This document shows positions 1-8,441 of a stretch of 64,000 nucleotides of DNA, piece by piece (positions within the stretch are counted from its first letter, which is position 1; the number at the start of each line of letters is the position of its first letter). A program made the position numbers and the translations under genes. This DNA is from Cryobacterium sp. (GTDB taxonomy: Bacteria; Actinomycetota; Actinomycetes; Actinomycetales; Microbacteriaceae). The notes below the pieces were generated by a model. The model was given only the letters and a program-made list of their open reading frames with translations. It did no database searches and had not been told where the DNA came from. The stretch covers positions 1-64,000 of the forward strand of contig JAHBSW010000001.1 of NCBI GenBank assembly GCA_019638935.1, in the 5' to 3' direction.

Positions 1-288
1 GATGGTGCCCAGGCCGGGCAGCAGCAGCACAGCGATCTTCGCGCGCTGCACTTCAGCTGCTGCCGCTGCGATGAGTGTGAGTTCATCGACGAGGCTGAAG
101 CCGTAGTTGAACGACGAACCGTTCAGGCCGTCACCGTGGGTCACCTCGATCACTTGCACGCCTGCTCGATCGAGAGCGCCGGCGATGGCGCGCACGTTGC
201 TCTCGGTGAACCGGTGCTGCATCGCGTGGGAGCCGTCACGCAGCGTCGTGTCTGTGATCCGCACGTCGTGCGCGGTCCCCGCCGTCAT
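1..288 (-). CDS. 4-hydroxy-2-oxovalerate aldolase, N-terminal part (cut by window edge)
   Basis: Partial gene; the 96 N-terminal codons are present and the rest lies before base 1. The class II pyruvate aldolase splits 4-hydroxy-2-oxovalerate into pyruvate and acetaldehyde, the last step of meta-cleavage pathways, and channels acetaldehyde to the dehydrogenase encoded just upstream. The N-terminus has the HMGL-like motif [12 protein letters not shown]; Arg17, Asp18 and His21 sit at the positions known to be catalytic or metal-binding in DmpG. The ATG (286-288) overlaps the TGA of the dehydrogenase by 4 bp, so the two are translationally coupled. Confidence 0.9.
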   Translation of the reverse strand, partial: MTAGTAHDVRITDTTLRDGSHAMQHRFTESNVRAIAGALDRAGVQVIEVTHGDGLNGSSFNYGFSLVDELTLIAAAAAEVQRAKIAVLLLPGLGTI

Positions 289-1220
289 GATTGCGTCCAG
301 GATGCCGCGAGAACGTCGCCGACCTGCACCGCTGCCGCGGTCATGATGTCGAGATTTCCTGCCCATGGTGGCAGGTAGTCACCGTTCCCCGTGACCTCGA
401 GGAAGACGGCGACGCGGGCCAGGCCAGCCCACAGCTCGTTCGGCTCATCGAACTGGGGGTCGTTGCGCAGGCGGTAGCCCGGAACATACTGCTGAACTGC
501 GGCGACCCGGTCGTGGATGGCGGCCGTCACCGCGTCTCGGTCTGCGTCGGGCGTCAGAGCGCAGAAGACGGTGTCGCGCATGATCATGTCCGGTTTGACG
601 GGATTGAGGATGATGATCGCCTTTCCGCGCTTCGCGCCCCCCACGAGCTCGAGCGCGTGCGCGGTGGTCTCGGTGAACTCGTCGATGTTGGCACGAGTTC
701 CGGGCCCGGCGGATCGCGAGGAGATCGTTGCGACGATCTCCGCATAGGGGACCTCCGCGACCGAGGACACGGCGTGCACGATGGGGATCGTGGCCTGGCC
801 GCCGCAGGTGATCATGTTCAGGTTGGCGGTGCCCACATGCTCGGAGAGATTGACGACGGGGCAGACGAACGGTCCCACCGCCGCGGGGGTGAGATCGACC
901 GCTGTGATCCCGGCCGCCGCATAGCGTGGAGCGTTCGCCTCATGTGCCTTGGCCGAGGTCGCCTCGAACACGAGGTCGGGGCGCTCCGCGTGGTCCAGCA
1001 GCCAGTCGACGCCGCTGGAGGTGGTCTCGACCCCGAGCGCGCGAGCGCGAGCGAGTCCATCCGACTCCGGGTCGACCCCGACGAGGGAGTGCACGTCGAG
1101 ATTCTCATTGCGGAGCAGTTTGACGAGAAGGTCGGTGCCGATGTTCCCCGAGCCCACGATGGCGGCCGTCGGCCGGTCTCCGGTGCGCCCCCGCGAGCGG
1201 ACGGTTTCGATCACGGTCAT
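285..1220 (-). CDS. acetaldehyde dehydrogenase (acylating), DmpF/MhpF type
   Basis: Oxidises acetaldehyde to acetyl-CoA with NAD+ and CoA as partner subunit of the aldolase encoded next. The 311 aa length is typical. A Rossmann motif GSGNIG lies at about residues 23-28, and the catalytic cysteine is Cys139 in [10 protein letters not shown]. The gene overlaps both neighbours by 4 bp (hydratase upstream, aldolase downstream), giving a hydratase-dehydrogenase-aldolase operon read leftwards. No ring-cleavage dioxygenase is visible in the window; it may lie beyond base 1. Confidence 0.93.
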   Translation of the reverse strand: MTVIETVRSRGRTGDRPTAAIVGSGNIGTDLLVKLLRNENLDVHSLVGVDPESDGLARARALGVETTSSGVDWLLDHAERPDLVFEATSAKAHEANAPRYAAAGITAVDLTPAAVGPFVCPVVNLSEHVGTANLNMITCGGQATIPIVHAVSSVAEVPYAEIVATISSRSAGPGTRANIDEFTETTAHALELVGGAKRGKAIIILNPVKPDMIMRDTVFCALTPDADRDAVTAAIHDRVAAVQQYVPGYRLRNDPQFDEPNELWAGLARVAVFLEVTGNGDYLPPWAGNLDIMTAAAVQVGDVLAASWTQS

Positions 1221-2023
1221 GACGCGTCTCCTGACTGCAATGAGCTGAAGCGGACGGTGAGATCGCCGAGAGAAGAGAATCGGGCGACGAAGGTGTCGCC
1301 CGGCGCTATAGGAACCGAGGCGCTGAGCGCGCCCGCCATGACGATCGATCCGGCGGGCAGTGCGCGCCCGAGCGAGCCCAGCGTGTTCGCGAGGAAGAGG
1401 GCGCCGTTGAGTGGATGTCCTAGAACGGCTGCGCCCGCACCGGTCGTCACGATGTCACCGTTGCGGCTGAGCGTATTGCCGACGAGTGCGAGATCGATGT
1501 CGTTCACGGCAATGGCTCGGCTTCCCAGTACGAGCGCGCCCGAGGACGCGTTGTCGGCGATCGTGTCGACGAGTCCTATCCGCCAGTCGGCGATGCGGGA
1601 GTCGATGATCTCGACGGACGCGATCGCGTAGTCGATGGCACGAAGCAGATCGGTCATGACAAGGCCGGGACCGACGAGGTCACTGCCGAGTACGAATGAG
1701 ATCTCCGGCTCGATGCGCGGGGCTATGAACCAGTCGAGTGGAATGGGTGCCGCCCCATCGAGCACCATGTCGTCGAACAGGTGGCCGAAATCGGGACTGT
1801 CGACGCCGAGCTGGCGCTGCATGGCGCGCGAGGTCAGTCCGACCTTGAAGCCCGAGATTCGTCGCCCTTGCTCCAGCCAGCGCTCGACCTGAGAGAGCTG
1901 AACCGCATAGGCGTCGTTCACGCTGGCGTTCGGCGCCTCGTCGGTGATCGGCGGGATCGGAGCGCGAGTGTCGTACGCCTCGAGGAGCTGATTGGCGAAG
2001 CGGGAGATCTCGTCGTCGTTCAC
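1217..2023 (-). CDS. 2-hydroxypenta-2,4-dienoate hydratase family protein
   Basis: Member of the MhpD/DmpE hydratase and DmpH decarboxylase family, expected to hydrate 2-hydroxypentadienoate to 4-hydroxy-2-oxovalerate, the substrate of the aldolase two genes on. Family motifs [18 protein letters not shown] and the acidic metal-binding EPEISF are visible. I chose the GTG at 2021-2023, giving 268 aa, the usual length. An upstream start at 2101 would add a basic tail of low similarity and run across the palindrome and IclR promoter in the divergent region. Hydratase is favoured over decarboxylase because the next two genes encode the dehydrogenase-aldolase pair. Confidence 0.87.
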   Translation of the reverse strand: MNDDEISRFANQLLEAYDTRAPIPPITDEAPNASVNDAYAVQLSQVERWLEQGRRISGFKVGLTSRAMQRQLGVDSPDFGHLFDDMVLDGAAPIPLDWFIAPRIEPEISFVLGSDLVGPGLVMTDLLRAIDYAIASVEIIDSRIADWRIGLVDTIADNASSGALVLGSRAIAVNDIDLALVGNTLSRNGDIVTTGAGAAVLGHPLNGALFLANTLGSLGRALPAGSIVMAGALSASVPIAPGDTFVARFSSLGDLTVRFSSLQSGDAS

Positions 2024-2043
2024 ATCGGGATCCCATCGTCGAC

Positions 2044-2067
2044 GGGCGCGGCGGGATTGCCGCGCCC
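2044..2067. promoter_or_regulatory. perfect 9-6-9 inverted repeat between hydratase operon and iclR
   Basis: The arms GGGCGCGGC (2044-2052) and GCCGCGCCC (2059-2067) are perfect complements around GGGATT. The repeat lies in the 80-bp divergent promoter region of the catabolic operon and its IclR regulator, so an operator is likely. It has no T-tract, so a terminator is less likely. Confidence 0.45.
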
Positions 2068-2097
2068 TTGGATTGTCTGCCGGTGGTCCGCCATAAT
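2068..2097 (+). promoter_or_regulatory. leaderless promoter of the iclR-type gene
   Basis: TTGGAT (2068-2073), an 18-bp spacer, then CATAAT (2092-2097). The -10 box ends exactly six bases before the ATG at 2104, so transcription would begin at or next to the start codon. The same geometry recurs at several other genes in the window. Confidence 0.55.
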
Positions 2098-2103
2098 TCA
2101 AGG

Positions 2104-2874
2104 ATGCGTGCCACTGAGCGGGACATCAGCCGTTCGATGGTGGGCCGTGTGACGGCAATCCTCGACGCTTTCGAGCCTCGGGACGACGAACTCACGGTCT
2201 CCGAGCTGGGACGTCGCACCGGGCTTCCGAAGTCCACTGTGTCCCGTATCGTGCAGGAACTGGTCGCGTTCCAGTTCCTCGAACACGGTCGCATCGGAGT
2301 GCGGCTGGGTCTGCGTCTCTTCGAACTCGGCGAATCGGCGACGCGTCCGCGCGATCTTCGCAAGCTTGCCCTGGCCAGCATGTCCGACCTGCGCAGCGCG
2401 CTCAACCTCACCGTGCACTTGGCTGTGCTCGAGCGCTCTGAGGTCGTCTACATCGAGATTCTGCCTGCGCGGGGGACTCCGCCTCTCCCCAGCCGAGTAG
2501 GCGGCCGGATGCCTGCATACGCCACGGGTGTGGGGAAGGCGCTCCTGGCCTGGTCGGCTCCTTCGGTCGTCGATGCCGTCATCGATCAGGGTCTCGCACC
2601 GGTCGGGCCGAACACGATCACCGATCCGGATCGGCTGAATCGAGAGCTCGCTCGCATTCGCGCGAGCGGCGTGGCCTACGAGCGCGAGGAGAGCGGTGCG
2701 GGCATCGCGTGCGCTGCCACCGCGATCCGCACTCCGGACGGCCACCCCGTGGTCGCGATGTCGGCGGCCGGCTGGAGTCAGAACTTCGATGTTCGTCGTG
2801 TCGGGCTCGCGGTGCAGACCGCCGCACAAGCCATCAGCAGGCAGATCGCGCGGCGACCCGGACTCCGCCTGTAG
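2104..2874 (+). CDS. IclR-family transcriptional regulator
   Basis: 256 aa, the usual IclR length. The N-terminal winged helix-turn-helix spans about residues 31-53 (LTVSELGRRTGLPKSTVSR); the C-terminal effector domain follows from about residue 75, with the family motif YATGVGKALLAW. The gene diverges from the hydratase-dehydrogenase-aldolase operon and very probably controls it in response to an aromatic-pathway intermediate. The ATG at 2104 is chosen because a good -10 box lies six bases upstream; the AAGG immediately before it is too close to act as a ribosome binding site. Confidence 0.9.
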   Translation: MRATERDISRSMVGRVTAILDAFEPRDDELTVSELGRRTGLPKSTVSRIVQELVAFQFLEHGRIGVRLGLRLFELGESATRPRDLRKLALASMSDLRSALNLTVHLAVLERSEVVYIEILPARGTPPLPSRVGGRMPAYATGVGKALLAWSAPSVVDAVIDQGLAPVGPNTITDPDRLNRELARIRASGVAYEREESGAGIACAATAIRTPDGHPVVAMSAAGWSQNFDVRRVGLAVQTAAQAISRQIARRPGLRL

Positions 2875-2924
2875 GGTCCTCGCCGCTATCCGTGGCGTGG
2901 AGAACCGCACACGGGCGGCCAGGG

Positions 2925-2939
2925 GCACCCGCGGGGTGC
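2925..2939. terminator. short GC hairpin between convergent genes
   Basis: GCACCC and GGGTGC form a 6-bp stem with a GCG loop between the convergent iclR-type and GH3 genes. There is no T-tract, so a terminator role is only suggested by position. Confidence 0.25.
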
Positions 2940-2941
2940 GA

Positions 2942-4678
2942 TCAGATCCGCGTTCCGAAGGTGTCGCACCACACGTTCTCGTTGTGGGTTCCCTGGAACT
3001 CCGATTCGCCCATGATCTTTCCGATCGCTGAGCGGATGGCTTCACGGCTCTGGTTGTGCGCGTGAACGACGGTCTTGACCATGGGAACGTCGACGAGGTG
3101 ATTCGGTTGGTTGAGTGAGACGAACACGGTGGGGACATCATTGACGTACCAGGGGATCTCCGGACTCATCGGGCTCGACCAGCGAATCCGAATCGCACCC
3201 TCCTGGGCGAAGCCGGCGACGTTCGCGAACAGGAATGCCGCATCGTACTTCTGGGCGTAGTCCGCCGCCGACTCGGCGGCGATCAGGCTCATGAAGCTGA
3301 GGTCGTCGTCTCCTTCGGCCCGACGTTCGTCGAGCGTCTTGAACACGTCGACCTCGAACCCGGCGGTCTGGAGCTCTTCGGTGACGACGTTCAGCCATCC
3401 GAAGGGGTCGGTGCGGGTCGAGTCCGCGGCGCCGGAGACTCCGTAGAGCCGGATGCGCGGGTGGGTCTGGGGCGTGATCGGGAGGTTGTTCTGGGTGTCC
3501 TTGACGAGCGTGATCGTCTTCTCCGCGATCGCCTGTGCGACAGCCCGGTGTTCCGGTGTTCCGATGGTGCGGAGTGCGTCCGTCGCGGGCACGAGCTCCT
3601 CTCGCGGAACGAGATGCAGTCCGAGCGAAGCCTTGAGACCGAGAATGCGCTCGAGAGCCTCATGGAGTCGCGACTCGCTGATGACACCGTCTCGGTAGCC
3701 GTCCAGCATGTACTGGAAGTCCTCGGCCGGGTTGTTGAAGAAGAGGAACATGTCGCAACCCGCCGCGATCGCGGCGGGCACGAGGGCGCTCCGGCTCATC
3801 GCCTGGCTCATGCCGATCATCTGCGAGGCGTCGGTCAGGATCAGACCGTTGAATCCGAGTCGAGTGCGGAGAAGGTCGTTGAGGAGCTCCGGCGCAAGAG
3901 ACGCGGGCAGTATCTCGGCATCGGTGATGCCGGGCCGAAGTTCCCGCGAGAGCTCAGGTGCTCCGATGTGACCGACCATGATGGACTCGACACCGTGAGC
4001 GATCATCTCGCGGTAGACCTGACCGAAGGTCTTGTCCCAGTCCTCGTAGGAGAGTGTGTTGTACGAGGTGACGACGTGCTGATCTCGCTCGTCCACGCCG
4101 TCTCCCGGGAAGTGCTTGATCGCCGAGGCGATACCTGATTCACGAAGCCCGTCGACGACTTCTTTCGCACGCTCGATGACCACGCCGGGCTCGTTGCCGA
4201 ACGCTCGGGTCGAGATCACCGTGTTGCGCCAGTTGTAGTGAATGTCGACGACGGGAGCGAATGCCCAGTTGCATCCGATGGCTTTCATCTCGATGCCGGC
4301 GATCCTGCCGAGATTTCTGGCGATGGACTTGTCGGGGTGGGACCCCGCCTGAAGGTTGGTGCTGACCAGAGTTCCCTCCGCGGACGTTCCGAAGCCGCCC
4401 TTGTCGGGGTTCGCCGCGACGAGGAGCGGCACCGTCGACTTCGACTGCGCGTAGCGCAGGTGCTCTTGGACTTCTGCCGCCGGTCCCAGTCGGTATCTCA
4501 TCCCACCGACGTGGTAGTTCTCGATCACGTCATCGAGATAGTCGGCTGTGAAGTGGTGGTTGTGATTGATGAAGAGCTGACCGATCCGCTCCTCCAGCGT
4601 GAGCGATTCGATCGTGCTGTGCACCCAGGCGATCGCCTCGGAGTCGAGATTGAAGGGTGATGCGGAAAGGTCGACCAT
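2942..4678 (-). CDS. glycoside hydrolase family 3, NagZ-like
   Basis: 578 aa. The catalytic barrel has the GH3 motif KHFPGDG at residues 188-194, with His201 seven residues after the motif like the Asp-His acid/base loop of NagZ-type beta-N-acetylhexosaminidases. The nucleophile is Asp283 in LILTDASQM. A C-terminal alpha/beta domain follows from about residue 390. No signal peptide is visible, so it should act in the cytoplasm on imported glycosides. It lies 64 bp downstream of the cyclase gene, in the unit diverging from the LacI-operator region. Hexosaminidase or phosphorylase action on a short glycan is likely; exact specificity cannot be read. A GAGAGA ribosome site precedes the ATG. Confidence 0.85.
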   Translation of the reverse strand: MVDLSASPFNLDSEAIAWVHSTIESLTLEERIGQLFINHNHHFTADYLDDVIENYHVGGMRYRLGPAAEVQEHLRYAQSKSTVPLLVAANPDKGGFGTSAEGTLVSTNLQAGSHPDKSIARNLGRIAGIEMKAIGCNWAFAPVVDIHYNWRNTVISTRAFGNEPGVVIERAKEVVDGLRESGIASAIKHFPGDGVDERDQHVVTSYNTLSYEDWDKTFGQVYREMIAHGVESIMVGHIGAPELSRELRPGITDAEILPASLAPELLNDLLRTRLGFNGLILTDASQMIGMSQAMSRSALVPAAIAAGCDMFLFFNNPAEDFQYMLDGYRDGVISESRLHEALERILGLKASLGLHLVPREELVPATDALRTIGTPEHRAVAQAIAEKTITLVKDTQNNLPITPQTHPRIRLYGVSGAADSTRTDPFGWLNVVTEELQTAGFEVDVFKTLDERRAEGDDDLSFMSLIAAESAADYAQKYDAAFLFANVAGFAQEGAIRIRWSSPMSPEIPWYVNDVPTVFVSLNQPNHLVDVPMVKTVVHAHNQSREAIRSAIGKIMGESEFQGTHNENVWCDTFGTRI

Positions 4679-4742
4679 GGATGCTCTCTCGTGATTCTGG
4701 GCAGGGTGTTCTGGATGATGCGAGGGATGTTACGCGGATGCG

Positions 4743-5690
4743 CTAGAAGATCGCCAGGGGATTGACGGGAACACCGGAGGCGTGGGGAACGGCGATCGGA
4801 GCGACGATCATCTGGAACTCCCACCGCCCGAGTTCGGCGCACACACCGGAGAGAGTGTTGAGCTCGGCTCCGTCGATGAGACGAACACCCATGCTCGCGA
4901 GCACGAGCAGGTGCCACGGCGTGGAGATGCCCTCCACTTGAGAGGGAGAGGGATCGAGACCCCCGTCGGTGATGACGACGGCGCAATCCTGCTCGTGCAG
5001 CCAGTCGGCGCATTCGATGCTCAGGCCCGGAAGGGGGGTCTCCGGTCCGGTGCGCGGTCTCATGTTGGCGGTTCCGAAGCGGAAGGCCAGGATGTCTCCG
5101 GGTTCGGGTTGCACGCCCTGCTGCTGCAGGGCGCCTTTCACGTCGTGCAAGGAGGCGACGTCTCCTGCCTCCATCGCATCGCGTCCCTGGAATCGAGGGA
5201 TGTCGATGAGGACGCCGCGGGAGACGATGCCTCCCGCTGCCGTGATCGCGGCGTGCTGTTCCGGGAGACCGCTTTGCAGCTCAGGTCGGGGAACGCCGTC
5301 GAATCCGCGATCGTCGAGGAAGAAGTGCCCTAGTCCGTCGAGGTGCGTCATGCTGTAGAGGCCGTGCACGTCGATCTCCACGCGATCGTTGACCGCATGC
5401 CAGCCCTCGCGGGCGGCGAACCACTGGTGGACGCGATAGGGATGCGGCGATGAGCCTGGCTCGCCCAGCTCTCCGACTGCCTCTCCTCGTGGCGGTTGGC
5501 AGCACGAGACCACGCGGCCCTCTGTCACGAGTTGCGCCGAGCGGACTCTCTTCTCGGCCGTGATGGTGTGGAGGGCTCCGAGGCCACCCTCGGTCGGCCA
5601 GCGTTGCCAGTTCGCAACGCGTCGCGTGAGCGAGTCGTACTCGTCACGGGCGAGGCGAAAGGGCGGGGTACTGCTGTGCGCATCAGGCAT
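4743..5690 (-). CDS. cyclase-family (kynurenine formamidase-like) metal hydrolase
   Basis: 315 aa. The metal-binding signature HxDxxxH is present as THLDGLGHFF, matching the cyclase/formamidase/isatin hydrolase family (PF04199), which hydrolyses amides, lactones or cyclic amides using Mn or Zn. It is the first gene of a leftward unit with the GH3 glycosidase and diverges from the ABC transporter across two LacI-type operators, so it probably belongs to the same catabolic regulon. A sugar lactone or N-acyl substrate would fit the context, but this is inference. Confidence 0.75.
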   Translation of the reverse strand: MPDAHSSTPPFRLARDEYDSLTRRVANWQRWPTEGGLGALHTITAEKRVRSAQLVTEGRVVSCCQPPRGEAVGELGEPGSSPHPYRVHQWFAAREGWHAVNDRVEIDVHGLYSMTHLDGLGHFFLDDRGFDGVPRPELQSGLPEQHAAITAAGGIVSRGVLIDIPRFQGRDAMEAGDVASLHDVKGALQQQGVQPEPGDILAFRFGTANMRPRTGPETPLPGLSIECADWLHEQDCAVVITDGGLDPSPSQVEGISTPWHLLVLASMGVRLIDGAELNTLSGVCAELGRWEFQMIVAPIAVPHASGVPVNPLAIF

Positions 5691-5770
5691 ATTGATCAGC
5701 TCTCATCCACGTCGACATCGACGCCGTGCCCGGCGTGTGATCAGGTCATTTGTATCCCGAGGATAGTTGC

Positions 5771-5788
5771 TTGTCAACCGGTTGCCGA
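5771..5788. promoter_or_regulatory. LacI-type operator, copy 1
   Basis: TTGTCAACCGGTTGCC followed by GA. The core CAACCGGTTG is a perfect palindrome with the central CG typical of LacI-family operators. It lies in the 208-bp region between the divergent cyclase-GH3 and ABC transporter units. Confidence 0.8.
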
Positions 5789-5793
5789 TTTTT

Positions 5794-5811
5794 TTGTCAA
5801 CCGGTTGCCAA
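5794..5811. promoter_or_regulatory. LacI-type operator, copy 2
   Basis: TTGTCAACCGGTTGCCAA: the first 16 bases are identical to copy 1, and the 18-mer is symmetrical except for one pair. The copies are 23 bp apart (about two helical turns), so two dimers could bind the same face. The likely ligand is the LacI-family protein encoded at 11167-12219. Confidence 0.82.
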
Positions 5812-5898
5812 ATATATGCCTTCTGTGTTTCACTGTGTCCGATGGAAGCAATTCCAGGCACCACTTGTCCCAAGTTGCCCACAGAAAATCGAGGATCA

Positions 5899-7428
5899 AT
5901 GATGTTCCGAACGAAATGGAAAGTCTCGGTTGCCGCTGCGGTTGCGGTGATGCTTGTACTGACCGGTTGCAGCGCCGAATCCACACCCGAGCCCGTCGTA
6001 GGCGGCACGCTCACCATCGGGGATGTCGCCGGACCCGGTTCCTTCGACCCGGTCGACGCCGCCGGGGCCACGACATACCCCTACTATCAGGCGGTCTACG
6101 ACTCCCTGCTTCGCGCCGCACCCGACGGCACGATCGTTCCCATGCTCGCAACGACCTGGACCTACAACGACGACGAGACCGTGCTGACGCTCGAGCTCCG
6201 CGACGATGTCGAGTTCGCGGATGGTGCGCGGTTCGATGCCGAGGTGGCCAAGGCCAACCTCGAACGCTACCGCGACTCGTCCGCGACAGATGCTCGAACC
6301 CTCGCGGTGCTCGCCGACGTGGTCGTGACGGGCGAGTTCAGCCTAGAGCTGCACCTCTCGCAGCCCGACCCTGCATTCCTCGTCTACCTCACGACGGCGG
6401 CGTCATATCAGGCGAACCCGGCAGAATTCGACAACCCTGACCTGGCGACCGTGCCGGCGGGTACGGGACCGTACATCCTCGACCAGGAGCGCACCGTCGT
6501 GGGCTCGGAGTACGTCTATACGATGAACCCGGACTATTGGGATCCGTCGTTGATCCACTATGAGGAGATCGTCATCAAAGTCCTGCAGGACACGACCGCT
6601 CGCGTCAACGCACTGCAGTCGGGACAGGTCGACGTCGCTTCCGCCTCCGCCGCTGACCGCGCAGTGCTCGAGGCGGCAGGGTTGACGACCAACCGGAATG
6701 CTGTCAACTGGTTCGGTCTGAACTTCTTCGACCGTGATGGCGTGCTGAATCCTGCTCTGGCCGACATTCGGGTGCGGCAGGCGATCATCCATGCGATTGA
6801 CACCTCTGCGATCCTGCAGAGCCTGGCGGTCGGCGACGGAACGCTCACGGGTCAGATATTCCCGACGCGATCCGAGGCGTACGACGCGCAGCTCGACTCG
6901 GCGTACCCCTTCGATCCGGAGGAGTCTCGTCGACTGCTCGCTGAGGCGGGATACGCGGATGGGCTGTCGATCGATATGGCAAGCACGTCGGGTCTCATCG
7001 ATCCCTCGTACTTCACGACGCTGCAGCAGCTCTTGGGAGATGTCGGCATCACGGTCACGTTTACCGAGTTCCCCGTCGCGGACTACGTCGGAAATCTGCT
7101 CAACGGAAACTATCCGATGGCGCTGTTCCTCTTCGGACAGGCGACGGACTGGGAGATCATCAACCAGTACATCACGCCCAACGCACGGTGGAACGTCTTC
7201 CAGGTGGAGGACCCGACGGTCGCCGCCCTGGTGAACGACGTGCAGTTCGGTGGTCCGGATGTGCGAAGCGCGGCGCTCGACGAGCTGAACCAGTACGTGA
7301 TCGACAACGCCTGGTTCGGACCGTGGTACCGGCCCGACCTGCTCTACTTCACCAACTCGACGACGTCGGTTGAGATGCAGAGCGGACGCGCCGTACCGTA
7401 CATCTACAACTACTCGCCGATCCAGTAG
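5899..7428 (+). CDS. ABC transporter substrate-binding lipoprotein (family 5, peptide/opine type)
   Basis: About 509 aa. The start ATG at 5899 (or the adjacent 5902) follows a GAGGA ribosome site. The signal peptide ends in a lipobox LVLTGC with Cys24 as lipidation site. Mature sequence features fit the SBP_bac_5 family: PYYQAVYDSLLR, an early ELRDDVEFADG stretch, and GTGPYILDQE in the middle. Family 5 proteins bind peptides but also oligosaccharides such as cellobiose or xyloglucan fragments; the neighbouring hexuronate genes and the operators upstream argue for a sugar-acid-containing oligomer here. It is first in a four-gene transporter operon. Confidence 0.92.
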   Translation: MMFRTKWKVSVAAAVAVMLVLTGCSAESTPEPVVGGTLTIGDVAGPGSFDPVDAAGATTYPYYQAVYDSLLRAAPDGTIVPMLATTWTYNDDETVLTLELRDDVEFADGARFDAEVAKANLERYRDSSATDARTLAVLADVVVTGEFSLELHLSQPDPAFLVYLTTAASYQANPAEFDNPDLATVPAGTGPYILDQERTVVGSEYVYTMNPDYWDPSLIHYEEIVIKVLQDTTARVNALQSGQVDVASASAADRAVLEAAGLTTNRNAVNWFGLNFFDRDGVLNPALADIRVRQAIIHAIDTSAILQSLAVGDGTLTGQIFPTRSEAYDAQLDSAYPFDPEESRRLLAEAGYADGLSIDMASTSGLIDPSYFTTLQQLLGDVGITVTFTEFPVADYVGNLLNGNYPMALFLFGQATDWEIINQYITPNARWNVFQVEDPTVAALVNDVQFGGPDVRSAALDELNQYVIDNAWFGPWYRPDLLYFTNSTTSVEMQSGRAVPYIYNYSPIQ

Positions 7429-7440
7429 ATAAACCCCAGC

Positions 7441-7470
7441 GGGGTGCGGCGCGATTGCGCGTCGCACCCC
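7441..7470 (+). terminator. intercistronic hairpin between binding protein and permease genes
   Basis: GGGGTGCGGCGCG (7441-7453) pairs with CGCGTCGCACCCC (7458-7470) around a 4-base loop, with one mismatch in 13 pairs. No T-tract follows. Such hairpins after binding-protein genes usually stabilise the upstream message or partly stop transcription, giving more binding protein than permease. Confidence 0.6.
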
Positions 7471-7499
7471 GTCTCGTCGAAGCCAGCGGAGAACCTGAC

Positions 7500-8441
7500 A
7501 TGTTGCGATTCGTAGTGAGGAGAGGCATCTCCGCGGCACTGCTCTTGGCGGGTATCACGGTGCTGACCTTCTTCCTGCTCAACCTCTTCAGCTCTGAGGT
7601 TCCAAGACGGATTCTCGGCGAAGCGGCCGGGCCGGAGCAACTCACCCTGAAAGCCCAGGAGATCGGCCTCGACCGGCCCCTCGTCGAGCGATTCATCGAC
7701 TGGGCGGGCCGCGCGATCCAGGGCGACCTCGGCAGATCATGGTTCACGGGCGAGACGGTCGTACAGGCACTCGGCTCGCGTTTGACCGTGACACTCACGC
7801 TCATCGTCTGCACGATCGTTGTCGCAGGAGTCATCGCCGTCGTTCTCGGCATCGCCTCCGCCGTTCGAGGAGGCTGGGTCGACAAAGTGGTGCAGGTTCT
7901 CGGAGTGATCGGCCTCGCCGTTCCCAGCTTTCTCATCGCTCTCGCTCTTGTCACGGTGTTCGCCATACAGCTTCGGCTGCTGCCGGCAATCGGTTACGTC
8001 CCCATCACCACCTCTGTGACGGGCTGGATGCTCGCACTGCTCCTTCCGGTTACCGCGCTCGCCATCGACATCGTCGCCAGCATCGCGCAGCAGATACGTG
8101 GTTCGATGGTCGACTCACTTCAACGCGACTACGTGAGGACTCTCCGGTCTCGTGGGCTCTCCAATGCCGAGATCGTCTACAAGCACGTCTTGCGGAACGC
8201 CGCCGGCCCGGCGCTCTCGGTGCTCGCCCTGAAATTCGTCGGCCTTCTCAGCGGCGCCGTCATCGTAGAGCAGGTGTTCGCTCTTCCGGGCCTGGGCCAG
8301 GTCGCCGTTCAGTCGACCGCACGGGGTGACATTCCCTTGGTCATGGGCATCGTGATCGTCACGGCCATGATCGTCGTCATCGTCAATCTCGTTATCGACA
8401 TCGTTCAGGTGTGGCTGAATCCGAAGGTGCGACTCTCGTGA
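7500..8441 (+). CDS. ABC transporter permease (DppB/OppB type)
   Basis: 313 aa inner-membrane permease of the peptide/nickel type with the N-terminal OppB_TM extension. About six hydrophobic segments are visible; the loop for coupling to the ATPase lies in the segment LRSRGLSNAEIVYKHVLRNA. The start ATG at 7500 follows GGAG. The stop TGA overlaps the GTG of the next gene. Confidence 0.92.
   Translation: MLRFVVRRGISAALLLAGITVLTFFLLNLFSSEVPRRILGEAAGPEQLTLKAQEIGLDRPLVERFIDWAGRAIQGDLGRSWFTGETVVQALGSRLTVTLTLIVCTIVVAGVIAVVLGIASAVRGGWVDKVVQVLGVIGLAVPSFLIALALVTVFAIQLRLLPAIGYVPITTSVTGWMLALLLPVTALAIDIVASIAQQIRGSMVDSLQRDYVRTLRSRGLSNAEIVYKHVLRNAAGPALSVLALKFVGLLSGAVIVEQVFALPGLGQVAVQSTARGDIPLVMGIVIVTAMIVVIVNLVIDIVQVWLNPKVRLS

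Noticed and set aside
2024..2101. Longer N-terminus for the hydratase starting at 2101
   Set aside because: It would cross the palindrome and the iclR promoter and adds a basic tail not seen in the family; GTG at 2023 gives the normal length.
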